22,529 bases of DNA from Desulfotomaculum sp. (GTDB taxonomy: Bacteria; Bacillota; Desulfotomaculia; Desulfotomaculales; Desulfohalotomaculaceae), in contig JAJOKN010000011.1 in NCBI GenBank assembly GCA_021129815.1, positions 4,322 to 26,850 of the forward strand, in the 5' to 3' direction. The notes under the pieces are model-generated. The model was not told where the DNA came from, did not search any database, and saw only the letters and a list, made by a program, of their open reading frames with translations. Numbering within the stretch: position 1 is the stretch's first letter; every line of letters starts with the position of its first letter. The position numbers were made by a program, and so were the translations under genes. Of the stretch, positions 8,008-15,629 are shown in pieces.

Positions 8008-9324
8008 ATGAATACAGATAGTGTTGTTATAGTCATTGGTGCAGGATTGGCAGGTGTAGAAGCTGCGTGGCAGTTGGCTCGCCGAAATATTAGAGTTCGC
8101 TTGTATGAAATGCGTCCTTATAAGAAGCCGCCTGCACATCACACGGGAGGATTTGCTGAATTAGTATGCAGCAATTCTTTAAGAGCAATGTCTTTAGAAA
8201 ACGCTGCAGGGTTGCTTAAAGAAGAGATGAAGCATTTGAATTCAATAGTCATGGAAAGTGCTATAAAAAATCAAGTTCCTGCTGGCGGAGCGTTAGCCGT
8301 AGACAGGAAAAAGTTTTCTGAATATATTACACATGCTTTAGAAAATCACCCTATGATAGAAGTTGTGCGAGAAGAAGTGACAGAAATACCTAATGACAAT
8401 ATTGTTATAATAGCTACTGGTCCTCTCACATCAGATGCGTTAGCTGAAAAAATACAGAAAATTACAGGAAGAGAATATTTATACTTTTACGATGCAGCTG
8501 CTCCAATAGTAACAGCGGAATCACTCAACATGAATGTTATATTTAAATCTTCACGGTATGACAAAGGTGAAAGAGCTTATTTAAACTGTCCTATGACAGA
8601 AGAAGAGTATGATAAATTTTACCATGCCCTTGTAAATGCTGAAACAGTTCCTCTTAAGAAATTTGAAAAAAAGCTCCATTTTGAAGGATGCATGCCTGTA
8701 GAAGCAATGGCTTTGAGGGGCAAAAAAACGCTTACATTTGGGCCATTAAAGCCAGTAGGATTGATAGATCCCCGTACTGGCAAGCGTCCATATGCAGTTG
8801 TACAATTGAGACAGGATAATGCAGAAGCTACCTTATATAATATGGTAGGCTTTCAGACTAATTTGAAGTGGAGTGAACAAAAAAGAGTTTTTAGGCTTAT
8901 CCCTGGAATGGAAAGGGCTGAATTTGTACGATATGGTGTAATGCACAGAAATACATATATAAATTCTCCTACACTTTTAAAACCTACATTGCAGCTTATA
9001 AAATCGCCAAGAATACTCTTTGCAGGTCAGATAACTGGTGTGGAAGGTTATATAGAATCAGCTGCGTCAGGAATTGTTGCAGGCATCAATGCTGCATTTT
9101 TAGCATTGAACAAGCAACCTGTGGTGTTTCCAAAGGAGACTGCACACGGTGCATTAATAAATTATATTACAAACGCAAACTCTAAAAACTTTCAGCCGAT
9201 GAACATCAACTTTGGCATTTTACCTTCATTGGACAAAAAAATCAAGGATAGAAGGCTGAGAAATAATAAATTGTCCAATAGAGCACTGACAGTTTTATGT
9301 GATTTTATCAATAGTAAATTGTAA
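8008..9324 (+). CDS. trmFO: Folate/FAD-dependent tRNA (uracil-5-)-methyltransferase TrmFO
   Basis: TrmFO makes m5U54 in the tRNA T-loop using methylene-tetrahydrofolate and FAD, instead of the SAM-dependent TrmA. The 438-residue protein begins with the FAD-binding VIGAGLAGVEAAWQLA. It has the family signature PPAHHTGGFAELVCSNSLRA (41-60), with Cys54, and FEGCMPVEAM with Cys228; these are the two catalytic cysteines. A C-terminal dinucleotide-fold strand reads RILFAGQITGVEGYIESAASG. Length is normal. ATG 8008 is the only usable start: in-frame stops (TAA 7999, TGA 7996) lie just upstream. The best ribosome site, AGGAG (7985-7989), is an unusually long 18 nt away. The topA-trmFO-xerC-hslVU-codY order is typical of Firmicutes. 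Confidence 0.97.
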   Translation: MNTDSVVIVIGAGLAGVEAAWQLARRNIRVRLYEMRPYKKPPAHHTGGFAELVCSNSLRAMSLENAAGLLKEEMKHLNSIVMESAIKNQVPAGGALAVDRKKFSEYITHALENHPMIEVVREEVTEIPNDNIVIIATGPLTSDALAEKIQKITGREYLYFYDAAAPIVTAESLNMNVIFKSSRYDKGERAYLNCPMTEEEYDKFYHALVNAETVPLKKFEKKLHFEGCMPVEAMALRGKKTLTFGPLKPVGLIDPRTGKRPYAVVQLRQDNAEATLYNMVGFQTNLKWSEQKRVFRLIPGMERAEFVRYGVMHRNTYINSPTLLKPTLQLIKSPRILFAGQITGVEGYIESAASGIVAGINAAFLALNKQPVVFPKETAHGALINYITNANSKNFQPMNINFGILPSLDKKIKDRRLRNNKLSNRALTVLCDFINSKL

Positions 9325-9473
9325 AGGTAAGCTGTTCGCTTGTAAAAAATTATATTATCTTAAATCCAAGGGTTTTCTAGATTTTTGTGAAGGGAAAAAG
9401 CATTTTGTGTAGAAAATAAATAATAAAAATATATAGTCAATTCAAAAAAATTTTTCAAATGAGGTTTTGAAGT

Positions 9474-10385
9474 ATGTATCAATATCTAGATGAGTTTTTA
9501 TTGTATTTAACAACAGAAAAAAATTACTCAAAGCGTACAATTGTAGAATATCAAAGAGACATATTTGAAGGTATGGATTTTTTTTCATCACTTTTAAAAA
9601 AGAAAGTTGAAGAATTGTTGCCATCAGATATAGATCATCGTATTTTTAGAAGTTATTTAGCATACTTAAAAGAAAAAAGAATGGCTAAAAGCACAATTTC
9701 ACGCAAGCTTTCAGCGTGGCGCTCTTTTTATAATTTTCTTTTACGTGAAGGAGTGTTGACTTCAAACCAATTGAAGATAGTAGCAACTCCTAAAAAACAA
9801 AAGAAAATACCCCGTTTTTTTTATCAAGATGAGATTATAAAGCTTTTAGAAGTTCCAGACACAAAAACACCGCTTGGACTTAGGGACAAAGCGCTTTTAG
9901 AAACCATTTATGCTTGTGGTCTCAGAATAGGAGAAGTGGTTGCTTTAAATGAAGAAAATCTCGATTTATCTTATGGTTACATACGTGTTTTGGGAAAAGG
10001 AGCAAAAGAGAGAGTAGTGCCAATTGGCGCTTGCGCTGCTGATGCTTTAAGAGATTATTTAAAGCATGGGCGCCCACATTTGATAAAGAAATCTAAATTA
10101 GAAACAAATGCGCTCTTCTTAAATTACAAAGGAGAGCGACTAGGCGAAAGAGGGATAAGAAAAATTTTAAGCAAGTGCTTGCTAAAAGCAGGAATGAGTA
10201 AATCGAGTCCGCATGTTTTAAGGCACTCCTTTGCTACGCATTTATTGGAAAATGGTGCAGATTTACGTGTTGTGCAGGAGCTTTTAGGACATGTATCGCT
10301 TTCAACCACTCAAATTTATACTCATGTTACACGCACAAGATTAAAACAATTATATGAGAATGCTCATCCTAGGGTTAAAATTTAA
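9474..10385 (+). CDS. xerC: Tyrosine recombinase XerC
   Basis: This 303-residue tyrosine recombinase has an N-terminal SAM-like core-binding domain (about 1-95) and a catalytic domain with the full residue set: Arg151 (CGLRIGE), Lys175 (LGKGAKER), His247 and Arg250 (HVLRHSFATHLL), His273 (LGHVS) and the nucleophile Tyr282 (IYTHV). XerC/XerD-type enzymes resolve chromosome dimers at dif during division. Position directly before hslV identifies it as the XerC/CodV member rather than a phage integrase. It starts at ATG 9474 after GAGG about 10 nt upstream. A 149-nt gap separates it from trmFO, so the xerC-hslV-hslU-codY group may have its own promoter, though I see no convincing one. No dif-like site is visible in the window. 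Confidence 0.95.
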   Translation: MYQYLDEFLLYLTTEKNYSKRTIVEYQRDIFEGMDFFSSLLKKKVEELLPSDIDHRIFRSYLAYLKEKRMAKSTISRKLSAWRSFYNFLLREGVLTSNQLKIVATPKKQKKIPRFFYQDEIIKLLEVPDTKTPLGLRDKALLETIYACGLRIGEVVALNEENLDLSYGYIRVLGKGAKERVVPIGACAADALRDYLKHGRPHLIKKSKLETNALFLNYKGERLGERGIRKILSKCLLKAGMSKSSPHVLRHSFATHLLENGADLRVVQELLGHVSLSTTQIYTHVTRTRLKQLYENAHPRVKI

Positions 10386-10406
10386 AAGTAAAGTGAGGAA
10401 GCACTT

Positions 10407-10937
10407 ATGTTCAATGCAACTACAATTGTAGCTGTAAAAAAAGATGGAAGAGTAGCTGTTGCTGGTGATGGACAAGTTACTTTCGGAGATCGCACTGTAA
10501 TAAAGCATAATGCTAGCAAAATTCGACGTTTATATAACGGTCAAGTGATAGCAGGGTTTGCAGGGTCTGTTGCTGATGCTTTTACCTTGTTTGAAAAGTT
10601 TGAAGGCAAACTAGAAGAATACCATGGGAATATATTGAGAGCAGCAGTGGAATTAGCAAAAGAATGGCGTTTAGATAGAATGCTTCGCAGGTTGGAAGCG
10701 CTACTGATTGTTGCTAACAAAGAGCATCTTCTCATCATTTCAGGGAATGGTGAAGTTATAGAACCGGATGATGATATTACAGCTATAGGAAGTGGTAGCG
10801 CTTATGCATTGGCTGCTGCCAGAGCGCTTACAAAATATACTTCGCTTTCTGCAAAGGAAGTTGCAAGAGAAGCGCTAAACATAGCGGCAGATATCTGTGT
10901 ATATACTAATCACAATATAACGCTGGAAGAATTATAA
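10407..10937 (+). CDS. hslV: ATP-dependent protease peptidase subunit HslV (ClpQ)
   Basis: HslV forms the double-hexamer peptidase chamber of the HslUV protease. The 176-residue protein begins MFNATTIVAVKKDGRVAVAG. By alignment with Escherichia coli HslV (mature TTIV), the N-terminal catalytic threonine would be Thr5, exposed after removal of a four-residue propeptide. Bacillus subtilis ClpQ instead uses serine. GDGQVTFG, GFAGSVADAFTLFE, AKEWRLDRMLRRLEA, EPDDDITAIGSGSAYA and CVYTNHNI are all family-conserved. The start is ATG 10407, 21 nt after xerC, and 17 nt separate it from hslU, so it is in the same operon. Length is normal. Confidence 0.97.
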   Translation: MFNATTIVAVKKDGRVAVAGDGQVTFGDRTVIKHNASKIRRLYNGQVIAGFAGSVADAFTLFEKFEGKLEEYHGNILRAAVELAKEWRLDRMLRRLEALLIVANKEHLLIISGNGEVIEPDDDITAIGSGSAYALAAARALTKYTSLSAKEVAREALNIAADICVYTNHNITLEEL

Positions 10938-10954
10938 AAAGGAGCGAGTTTACT

Positions 10955-12361
10955 TTGAGCAATATAGAAGATTTAACACCACGTCAAATCGTAGCAGAAT
11001 TAGATAAATATATAATAGGACAAAAGGATGCCAAAAAGGCTGTAGCTATAGCTCTTAGGAATAGATACCGCAGGAGCAAGCTTCCTGAAGAACTCAAAGA
11101 AGAAGTTATGCCGAAGAATATTTTGATGATTGGTCCTACAGGCATAGGTAAAACAGAAATTGCAAGAAGGCTTTCTCGTTTGATGAATGCTCCATTTGTT
11201 AAGGTAGAAGCAACTAAGTTTACAGAAGTAGGCTATGTAGGCCGAGATGTAGAGTCCATGGTGAGGGAGTTAGTGGAAACGAGTATACGCATGGTAAAGC
11301 AAGGAAAAATGGCACAAGTGGAAGATAAAGCTGTTAAGATGGCTGAAGAGCGCATCATCGAGCTTCTATCTCCTATGCCAAAGCAAAATAAAGCGGTCAA
11401 AAATCCGCTTGAAATACTATTTGGCAGTGCTGATAGCAGCAATCAATCAGATGATAATTTTCAACAACTTAAAAAGAGAATTGAATTTGAACGTGAAACA
11501 TTGCGCGAAAAGTTAAAACGCGGTGAGTTAGAAGATGAATATATAGAAATAGAAGTAGAAGATGCAATGCCTCCGATGTTGGAAGTGTTTACTGGAGCAG
11601 GAACAGAAGAGATGGGAATCAACATAAAAGATTTATTTGGCAGCATACTGCCGACTAAGAAGCGAAAACGCAAAGCTACAGTAAAAGAAGCACGAAAGAT
11701 ATTGATTCAGCAGGAAGCGAACAAACTCATCGATATGGATGAAGTAATATCCGAAGCAATAAAACGTGCAGAGGAAAAAGGAATTATTTTTCTCGATGAG
11801 ATTGATAAAATCGCAGCAAAGGATTCTGCACACGGTCCAGATGTGTCAAGAGGAGGGGTGCAGCGTGATATTTTGCCTATTGTGGAAGGCTCGACTGTAA
11901 TGACAAAGTATGGTCCTGTAAAGACAGATCATATACTATTTATAGCAGCAGGTGCTTTTCATACAGCAAAGCCTTCGGATTTGATTCCAGAATTGCAAGG
12001 GCGTTTTCCTATTAGAGTTGAACTTAAAAGCTTGTCACAGCAGGATTTCTTACAGATTCTTACAGAGCCTAAAAACTCTCTTATAAAGCAATACAAAGAG
12101 CTTTTGATGACTGAAGGAATAGAAGTTGAATTTTCAAAGGATTCGCTTGAGGAGATTGCAAGGATAGCGTATACTGTGAATTCTCAAACGGAAGACATTG
12201 GAGCTAGAAGGTTGCAAACTATAATGGAAAAACTGTTGGAAGATATTTTGTTTGAAGCGCCAGAAATCAGCGATAAAAAAATACTGATAGATAAAGAATA
12301 CGTCAATAAAAAACTTACAGAGATCATTGCAAACGAGGATTTAACTCGTTATATTTTGTAA
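10955..12361 (+). CDS. hslU: ATP-dependent protease ATPase subunit HslU (ClpY)
   Basis: HslU is the AAA+ unfoldase that feeds substrates into HslV. The 468-residue protein opens with LTPRQIVAELDKYIIGQ. It has Walker A GPTGIGKT (60-67), the pore loop GYVG (93-96), a helical, charged I-domain (about 110-245), Walker B IIFLDEID (277-284) and the box VSRGGVQRDILPIVEG. Sensor-2 lies in DIGARRLQTIMEKLLEDI near the C-terminus, and the final RYIL tail matches the tail that docks into HslV. TTG 10955 is the start, about 10 nt after AAAAGGAG. It lies 17 nt after hslV and 22 nt before codY, one transcription unit. Confidence 0.98.
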   Translation: MSNIEDLTPRQIVAELDKYIIGQKDAKKAVAIALRNRYRRSKLPEELKEEVMPKNILMIGPTGIGKTEIARRLSRLMNAPFVKVEATKFTEVGYVGRDVESMVRELVETSIRMVKQGKMAQVEDKAVKMAEERIIELLSPMPKQNKAVKNPLEILFGSADSSNQSDDNFQQLKKRIEFERETLREKLKRGELEDEYIEIEVEDAMPPMLEVFTGAGTEEMGINIKDLFGSILPTKKRKRKATVKEARKILIQQEANKLIDMDEVISEAIKRAEEKGIIFLDEIDKIAAKDSAHGPDVSRGGVQRDILPIVEGSTVMTKYGPVKTDHILFIAAGAFHTAKPSDLIPELQGRFPIRVELKSLSQQDFLQILTEPKNSLIKQYKELLMTEGIEVEFSKDSLEEIARIAYTVNSQTEDIGARRLQTIMEKLLEDILFEAPEISDKKILIDKEYVNKKLTEIIANEDLTRYIL

Positions 12362-12383
12362 TCTTAAAGGGGAAATATTTAAA

Positions 12384-13139
12384 ATGAATAATTTGCTTGC
12401 TAAAACGCGTTTGATAAATAAAATTTTGCAAGATGAAAAATCTCTCATTGATTTTGCTGTTATTTCTGAAATATTATCTGAAAATATTTTTTCAAATTGT
12501 TACATTATAGACAATAAGGGACAGATTTTAAGTTGCAAAAAAAATGTTGATGAAACTTTTACAGAAAACATTATTGAAAATGGCTTTGTATCAGATTGCT
12601 ATAATAACTGCCTATTACAGACAAATGAAACAAAAGCGAATGTTGATTTCGAAAGATTTTTTGGAACTGGCTTAAAAAAGCTTAAAGAAAATGTTAATTT
12701 AGCAATAGTACCTATTATAGGCGGTGGCGAGCGATTTGGAACGTTATTGCTTGAAAAATCAAATTCTGCATTTATGGATGAAGATTTGATTTTGGCGGAG
12801 TATGCTGCTGCTGTTATAGCAATGGAATTCTTAAGGACTAAAATAGCACAAAAAGAAGAAGAAGCTCGTCAAAAAGCTACAGTACAAGTAGCTATAAGCA
12901 CTCTGTCATATAGTGAACTTGATGCTGTAAAACATATATTTAAACAACTAGATGGCAAAGAGGGAGTGCTGGTAGCGAGCAAAATAGCAGATAATATTGG
13001 AATTACACGTTCTGTAATTGTTAACGCACTTCGCAAATTTGAAAGCGCAGGAGTTATTGAATCAAAGTCTTTAGGAATGAAGGGAACGTATATAAAAATT
13101 CTTAATAATTATCTGTTAGAAATGCTTGAAAAGTATTAG
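12384..13139 (+). CDS. codY: GTP/branched-chain amino acid-sensing global regulator CodY
   Basis: CodY represses stationary-phase, transport and biosynthesis genes when GTP and branched-chain amino acids are plentiful. The 251-residue protein has an N-terminal GAF domain (about 1-150, with IVPIIGGGERFGTL at 108-121), a linker helix and a strongly conserved winged helix-turn-helix (197-238: ASKIADNIGITRSVIVNALR, then KFESAGVIES and LGMKGTYIKIL). The DNA-binding part is near identical to the Bacillus subtilis protein. The GAF domain is divergent between residues 48 and 105, and the position aligned to Bacillus Arg61 appears to be Phe59. Start ATG 12384 follows AAAGGGG by about 11 nt, 22 nt after hslU. 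Confidence 0.96.
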   Translation: MNNLLAKTRLINKILQDEKSLIDFAVISEILSENIFSNCYIIDNKGQILSCKKNVDETFTENIIENGFVSDCYNNCLLQTNETKANVDFERFFGTGLKKLKENVNLAIVPIIGGGERFGTLLLEKSNSAFMDEDLILAEYAAAVIAMEFLRTKIAQKEEEARQKATVQVAISTLSYSELDAVKHIFKQLDGKEGVLVASKIADNIGITRSVIVNALRKFESAGVIESKSLGMKGTYIKILNNYLLEMLEKY

Positions 13140-13164
13140 ATGTTGTTAAAATATGTTGTTAAAA
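13140..13164 (+). repeat. 12-nt direct repeat between codY and murT
   Basis: ATGTTGTTAAAA occurs at 13140-13151 and again at 13153-13164, perfect copies with a 13-nt period. A third TTGTTAA lies at 13197-13203 next to the murT promoter candidate. It could be a regulator site or a replication-slippage duplication. Confidence 0.6.
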
Positions 13165-13167
13165 GAA

Positions 13168-13197
13168 TTAGCAGAAAAAAGTATTTAATGATATAAT
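13168..13197 (+). promoter_or_regulatory. Candidate sigma-A promoter for murT-gatD
   Basis: TTAGCA (13168-13173, 4 of 6 to TTGACA) and a perfect TATAAT (13192-13197) are separated by 18 nt. Transcription would start near 13204, giving a leader of about 75 nt before the TTG start of murT. The leader contains a short inverted repeat (ACTTAA / TTAAGT, about 13236-13255). Confidence 0.45.
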
Positions 13198-13263
13198 TGT
13201 TAACATTTGGAAAATAATAAATACTAGAGAAGCTTACTTAAGTTGTCTTTTAAGTGAAATATG

Positions 13264-13270
13264 AAGGGTG
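13264..13270 (+). promoter_or_regulatory. Ribosome binding site deciding the murT start
   Basis: AAGGGTG lies 8 nt before TTG 13279. The upstream in-frame ATG at 13261 would place this site inside the coding sequence and has no good ribosome site of its own. TTG 13279 also gives the N-terminus expected for MurT. Confidence 0.6.
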
Positions 13271-13278
13271 TTTTAAAA

Positions 13279-14685
13279 TTGAATAGGCTTCGTTTTTTTG
13301 TGGCTGTATTATTCGGTAAACTTGTATTTAGATTAAGCAAAATGTTGGGGTATAAGGGTTCATCGCTTCCTGGCATGGTTGCATTAAAAATATATCCAGG
13401 CTTTTTAAGTCAAATCTCTAAGAAACTTGACAGAAGAATTGTTTTAGTTACTGGCACCAATGGCAAGACCACTACAAACAACATTATAGCAAGTATAATG
13501 CGTGCAAGTGGTTATAAAATAGTATGCAATGCTGAAGGTGCGAATATGATAAACGGTATAGCTGCTGCATTTATATTGGCAGCTGATTTTAAAGGCAATT
13601 TAAATCATGACTATGCAGTGCTAGAAGTAGATGAAGCCTCTTTTCCGCATGTGACAAAATATTTGAATCCTGAATTTGTGGTTATAAACAACTTTTTTAG
13701 AGATCAACTGGATAGGTACGGAGAACTGGACAAGACCATATTATTTATAAAGGATGCTGTGAAGAAGCTTGAAGACACAGTGCTTATAGCAAATGCTGAT
13801 GATCCGCTTGTTATGAGAATAACTGCTTTTAGCAAACATAAAACGGTCTACTATGGTGTATTAACAAAATCAGAAGAGCAGTTTGTTAAAGCGAAAGAAA
13901 CAAAAGAAGCGCGATTTTGTCCTGTCTGTGGAAGTAAGCTGATTTATGATTTTTATCATTACAGTCAATTAGGGGACTATAAGTGTGAAGGGTGTGGTTT
14001 TAAAAGGCCTGATTTGGATATTTGTGCCCTTGAAGTGAAGCTATTAGATGGAGGAATATGTTCAAAAGTTTGCGATAGAATACATAAAATGGAATTTGAA
14101 ATAAAATTAAACATAAAAGGCTTTTATAATATTTACAATGCGCTTGCAGCATGTGCGTTTTCGCGTCTAAAAGCTATAGATGTACCGATAATACAAAAAG
14201 CGCTTTTTGAATATAAGCCTGTTGCCGGCAGGCTTGAGGTATTTTACAATGACGAAAAGGAAATATTGTTGAACTTGGTTAAAAATCCCACTGGATTCAA
14301 TGAAGGAATAAAAACGCTTGGAAGTATAGAAAAAACAAAAGATGTGTTTATAGCAATAAATGACAATCATGCAGATGGTATTGATATTTCATGGCTTTGG
14401 GATGTGGATTTTGAATTTTTAGCAGATAGAGGAGATGTTTTGAGTTTTATTTGTTCGGGCAAGAGATCAGAGGAAATGGCACTAAGGCTTAAGTATGCAG
14501 GTGTTCCTGTAGAAAAAATTAAAATTATAAAGAACATGAGAGAAGCTGTTGCAGTAGTTGTAAATGAAAAAGCAAAAAACGCATATTTATTTGCGACTTA
14601 TACCGCACTTTGGCCTGTACAACGTTATTTAAAGGCGATTTTAAAAAGCTCTGAGAAGGAGCAAAGAGCTTGTAAAATGAAGTAA
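13279..14685 (+). CDS. murT: Lipid II isoglutaminyl synthase subunit MurT
   Basis: MurT is the Mur-ligase-like ATP-using subunit that, with GatD, amidates the D-Glu of lipid II stem peptide to D-isoglutamine. From TTG 13279 it has 468 residues starting MNRLRFFVAVLFGKL. It has the Mur P-loop VTGTNGKTTTNN (about residue 57 onward), FFRDQLDRYGELD, a four-cysteine ribbon inside the central domain (Cys214, Cys217, Cys236, Cys239: CPVCG then CEGCG), and the C-terminal DUF1727 domain with NPTGFNEGI and INDNHADGIDISWLWD. The zinc ribbon is typical of MurT and separates it from classical MurE/MurF. ATG 13261 would add six residues. gatD lies 197 nt downstream, an unusually wide gap for this pair, filled by a gene fragment. 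Confidence 0.93.
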   Translation: MNRLRFFVAVLFGKLVFRLSKMLGYKGSSLPGMVALKIYPGFLSQISKKLDRRIVLVTGTNGKTTTNNIIASIMRASGYKIVCNAEGANMINGIAAAFILAADFKGNLNHDYAVLEVDEASFPHVTKYLNPEFVVINNFFRDQLDRYGELDKTILFIKDAVKKLEDTVLIANADDPLVMRITAFSKHKTVYYGVLTKSEEQFVKAKETKEARFCPVCGSKLIYDFYHYSQLGDYKCEGCGFKRPDLDICALEVKLLDGGICSKVCDRIHKMEFEIKLNIKGFYNIYNALAACAFSRLKAIDVPIIQKALFEYKPVAGRLEVFYNDEKEILLNLVKNPTGFNEGIKTLGSIEKTKDVFIAINDNHADGIDISWLWDVDFEFLADRGDVLSFICSGKRSEEMALRLKYAGVPVEKIKIIKNMREAVAVVVNEKAKNAYLFATYTALWPVQRYLKAILKSSEKEQRACKMK

Positions 14686-14869
14686 AGTAAAAACACAAAT
14701 TGACAGACGTTTTGATCAAGTAATCGATTCAATAGAGAAACTTTCAGAAAAATTGGATAAAAGAGATGCTGAGCAGAGAAACTTTACAATAAAATTGTTT
14801 TCATTATCAATAGGAATATCCGTACTTGGAGCACTTGGAGCTTTTTTAAAAGCAATGGGAGTTTTTTAA
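14681..14869 (+). pseudogene. Remnant of a small coiled-coil/membrane protein gene
   Basis: Between murT and gatD an open frame without any ATG, GTG or TTG near its beginning reads QIDRRFDQVIDSIEKLSEKL, then DKRDAEQRNFTIKLFSLSIG, then ISVLGALGAFLKAMGVF and a stop at 14867-14869. This is a heptad-like amphipathic helix followed by a single C-terminal membrane segment, the layout of many small accessory proteins of Clostridia. The frame opens at 14681 directly after a stop and overlaps the murT end. A TTG at 14753 has no ribosome site. It looks like the 3' part of a gene whose 5' end was lost. I do not recognise a specific family. Confidence 0.55.
14739..14753. promoter_or_regulatory. CodY-box-like sequence upstream of gatD
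   Basis: AACTTTCAGAAAAAT matches 13 of 15 positions of the known CodY consensus AATTTTCWGAAAATT. It lies 129 nt upstream of the gatD start, within the gene remnant, in a genome segment that itself encodes CodY. AT-rich sequence gives such matches by chance fairly often. Confidence 0.3.
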
Positions 14870-14881
14870 GGGTTGAAGTAA

Positions 14882-15601
14882 ATGATTACAGTATGTCATA
14901 TGTATCCAGATTTATTAAACCTATATGGAGATAGAGGCAATGTCATTGCTTTTTTGAAAAGGTGTATGTGGAGAAATATTCCAGTAAATTTGGTTGAAGT
15001 TGGGTTAGGTGAAAGCATTGACTTTGAAAAAATTGATTTTTTATTCTTGGGAGGAGGGTCAGATACAGAGCAAAACTTAATAGCAAGAGATTTGATGAAG
15101 CGCAAAAAACTTTTGAGTCAAGCTGTAGAAAACGGCCTGGTAGTATTGGCTATTTGTGGTGGGTACCAGCTGTTGGGCAGATATTACAGGACTTTAGATG
15201 GAAAAGAAATACCTGGGTTAAGTATTATGAATCATTACACTGTTGCTGGTAAAAACAGGCTTACGGGAAATGTAGCGGTGGAAATAGAATTAGATGGCAA
15301 AAAACACAAAATCGTTGGCTTTGAAAACCATGCAGGTAGAACTTTTTTGGATGGGGTAAAGCCTCTAAGTAAAATTCTGTCAGGATTCGGAAATAATGCT
15401 AAAGATGGTACAGAAGGTGCTGTGTATAAAAACGTATTTTGTTCATACTTACACGGCCCGATTTTGCCTAAAAATCCTGAACTTACGGATCATTTGATAA
15501 AGTTAGCTTTAGAACGAAAAGGAATTCAACAAGAGCTATTACCGCTAAATGATCAATTTGAAAAACAAGCTAAAGAATACATTTTAAGCAAACTGCTATA
15601 A
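14882..15601 (+). CDS. gatD: Lipid II isoglutaminyl synthase glutaminase subunit GatD
   Basis: GatD is the class I glutamine amidotransferase that supplies ammonia to MurT for lipid II amidation in the cytoplasm. The 239-residue protein starts MITVCHMYPDLLNLYGDRGN, the usual GatD N-terminus. It has FLGGGSDTEQ (55-64), the nucleophile Cys92 in AICGGYQLLG, Arg126 in KNRLTGN at the position of the substrate-binding arginine, and His191 in SYLHGPILPKNP. Length is normal and all key residues are present. ATG 14882 follows AAGGGTTG by about 7 nt. The HEAT-repeat gene follows after 28 nt on the same strand. Confidence 0.95.
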   Translation: MITVCHMYPDLLNLYGDRGNVIAFLKRCMWRNIPVNLVEVGLGESIDFEKIDFLFLGGGSDTEQNLIARDLMKRKKLLSQAVENGLVVLAICGGYQLLGRYYRTLDGKEIPGLSIMNHYTVAGKNRLTGNVAVEIELDGKKHKIVGFENHAGRTFLDGVKPLSKILSGFGNNAKDGTEGAVYKNVFCSYLHGPILPKNPELTDHLIKLALERKGIQQELLPLNDQFEKQAKEYILSKLL

Positions 15602-15629
15602 AAAAATAGATAGTAGGAAGTGACTGTTT

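Noticed and set aside
9325..9473. Promoter or terminator in the trmFO-xerC gap.
   Set aside because: Only a 4-bp AAGC/GCTT stem and poor -35/-10 pairs (such as TTGTGA with AT-rich downstream runs) are visible, none better than expected in AT-rich DNA.
9474..10385. Tyrosine recombinase as a sign of an integrated element.
   Set aside because: Position before hslV and full-length XerC features mark the housekeeping gene; no attachment-site repeats or phage genes are nearby.
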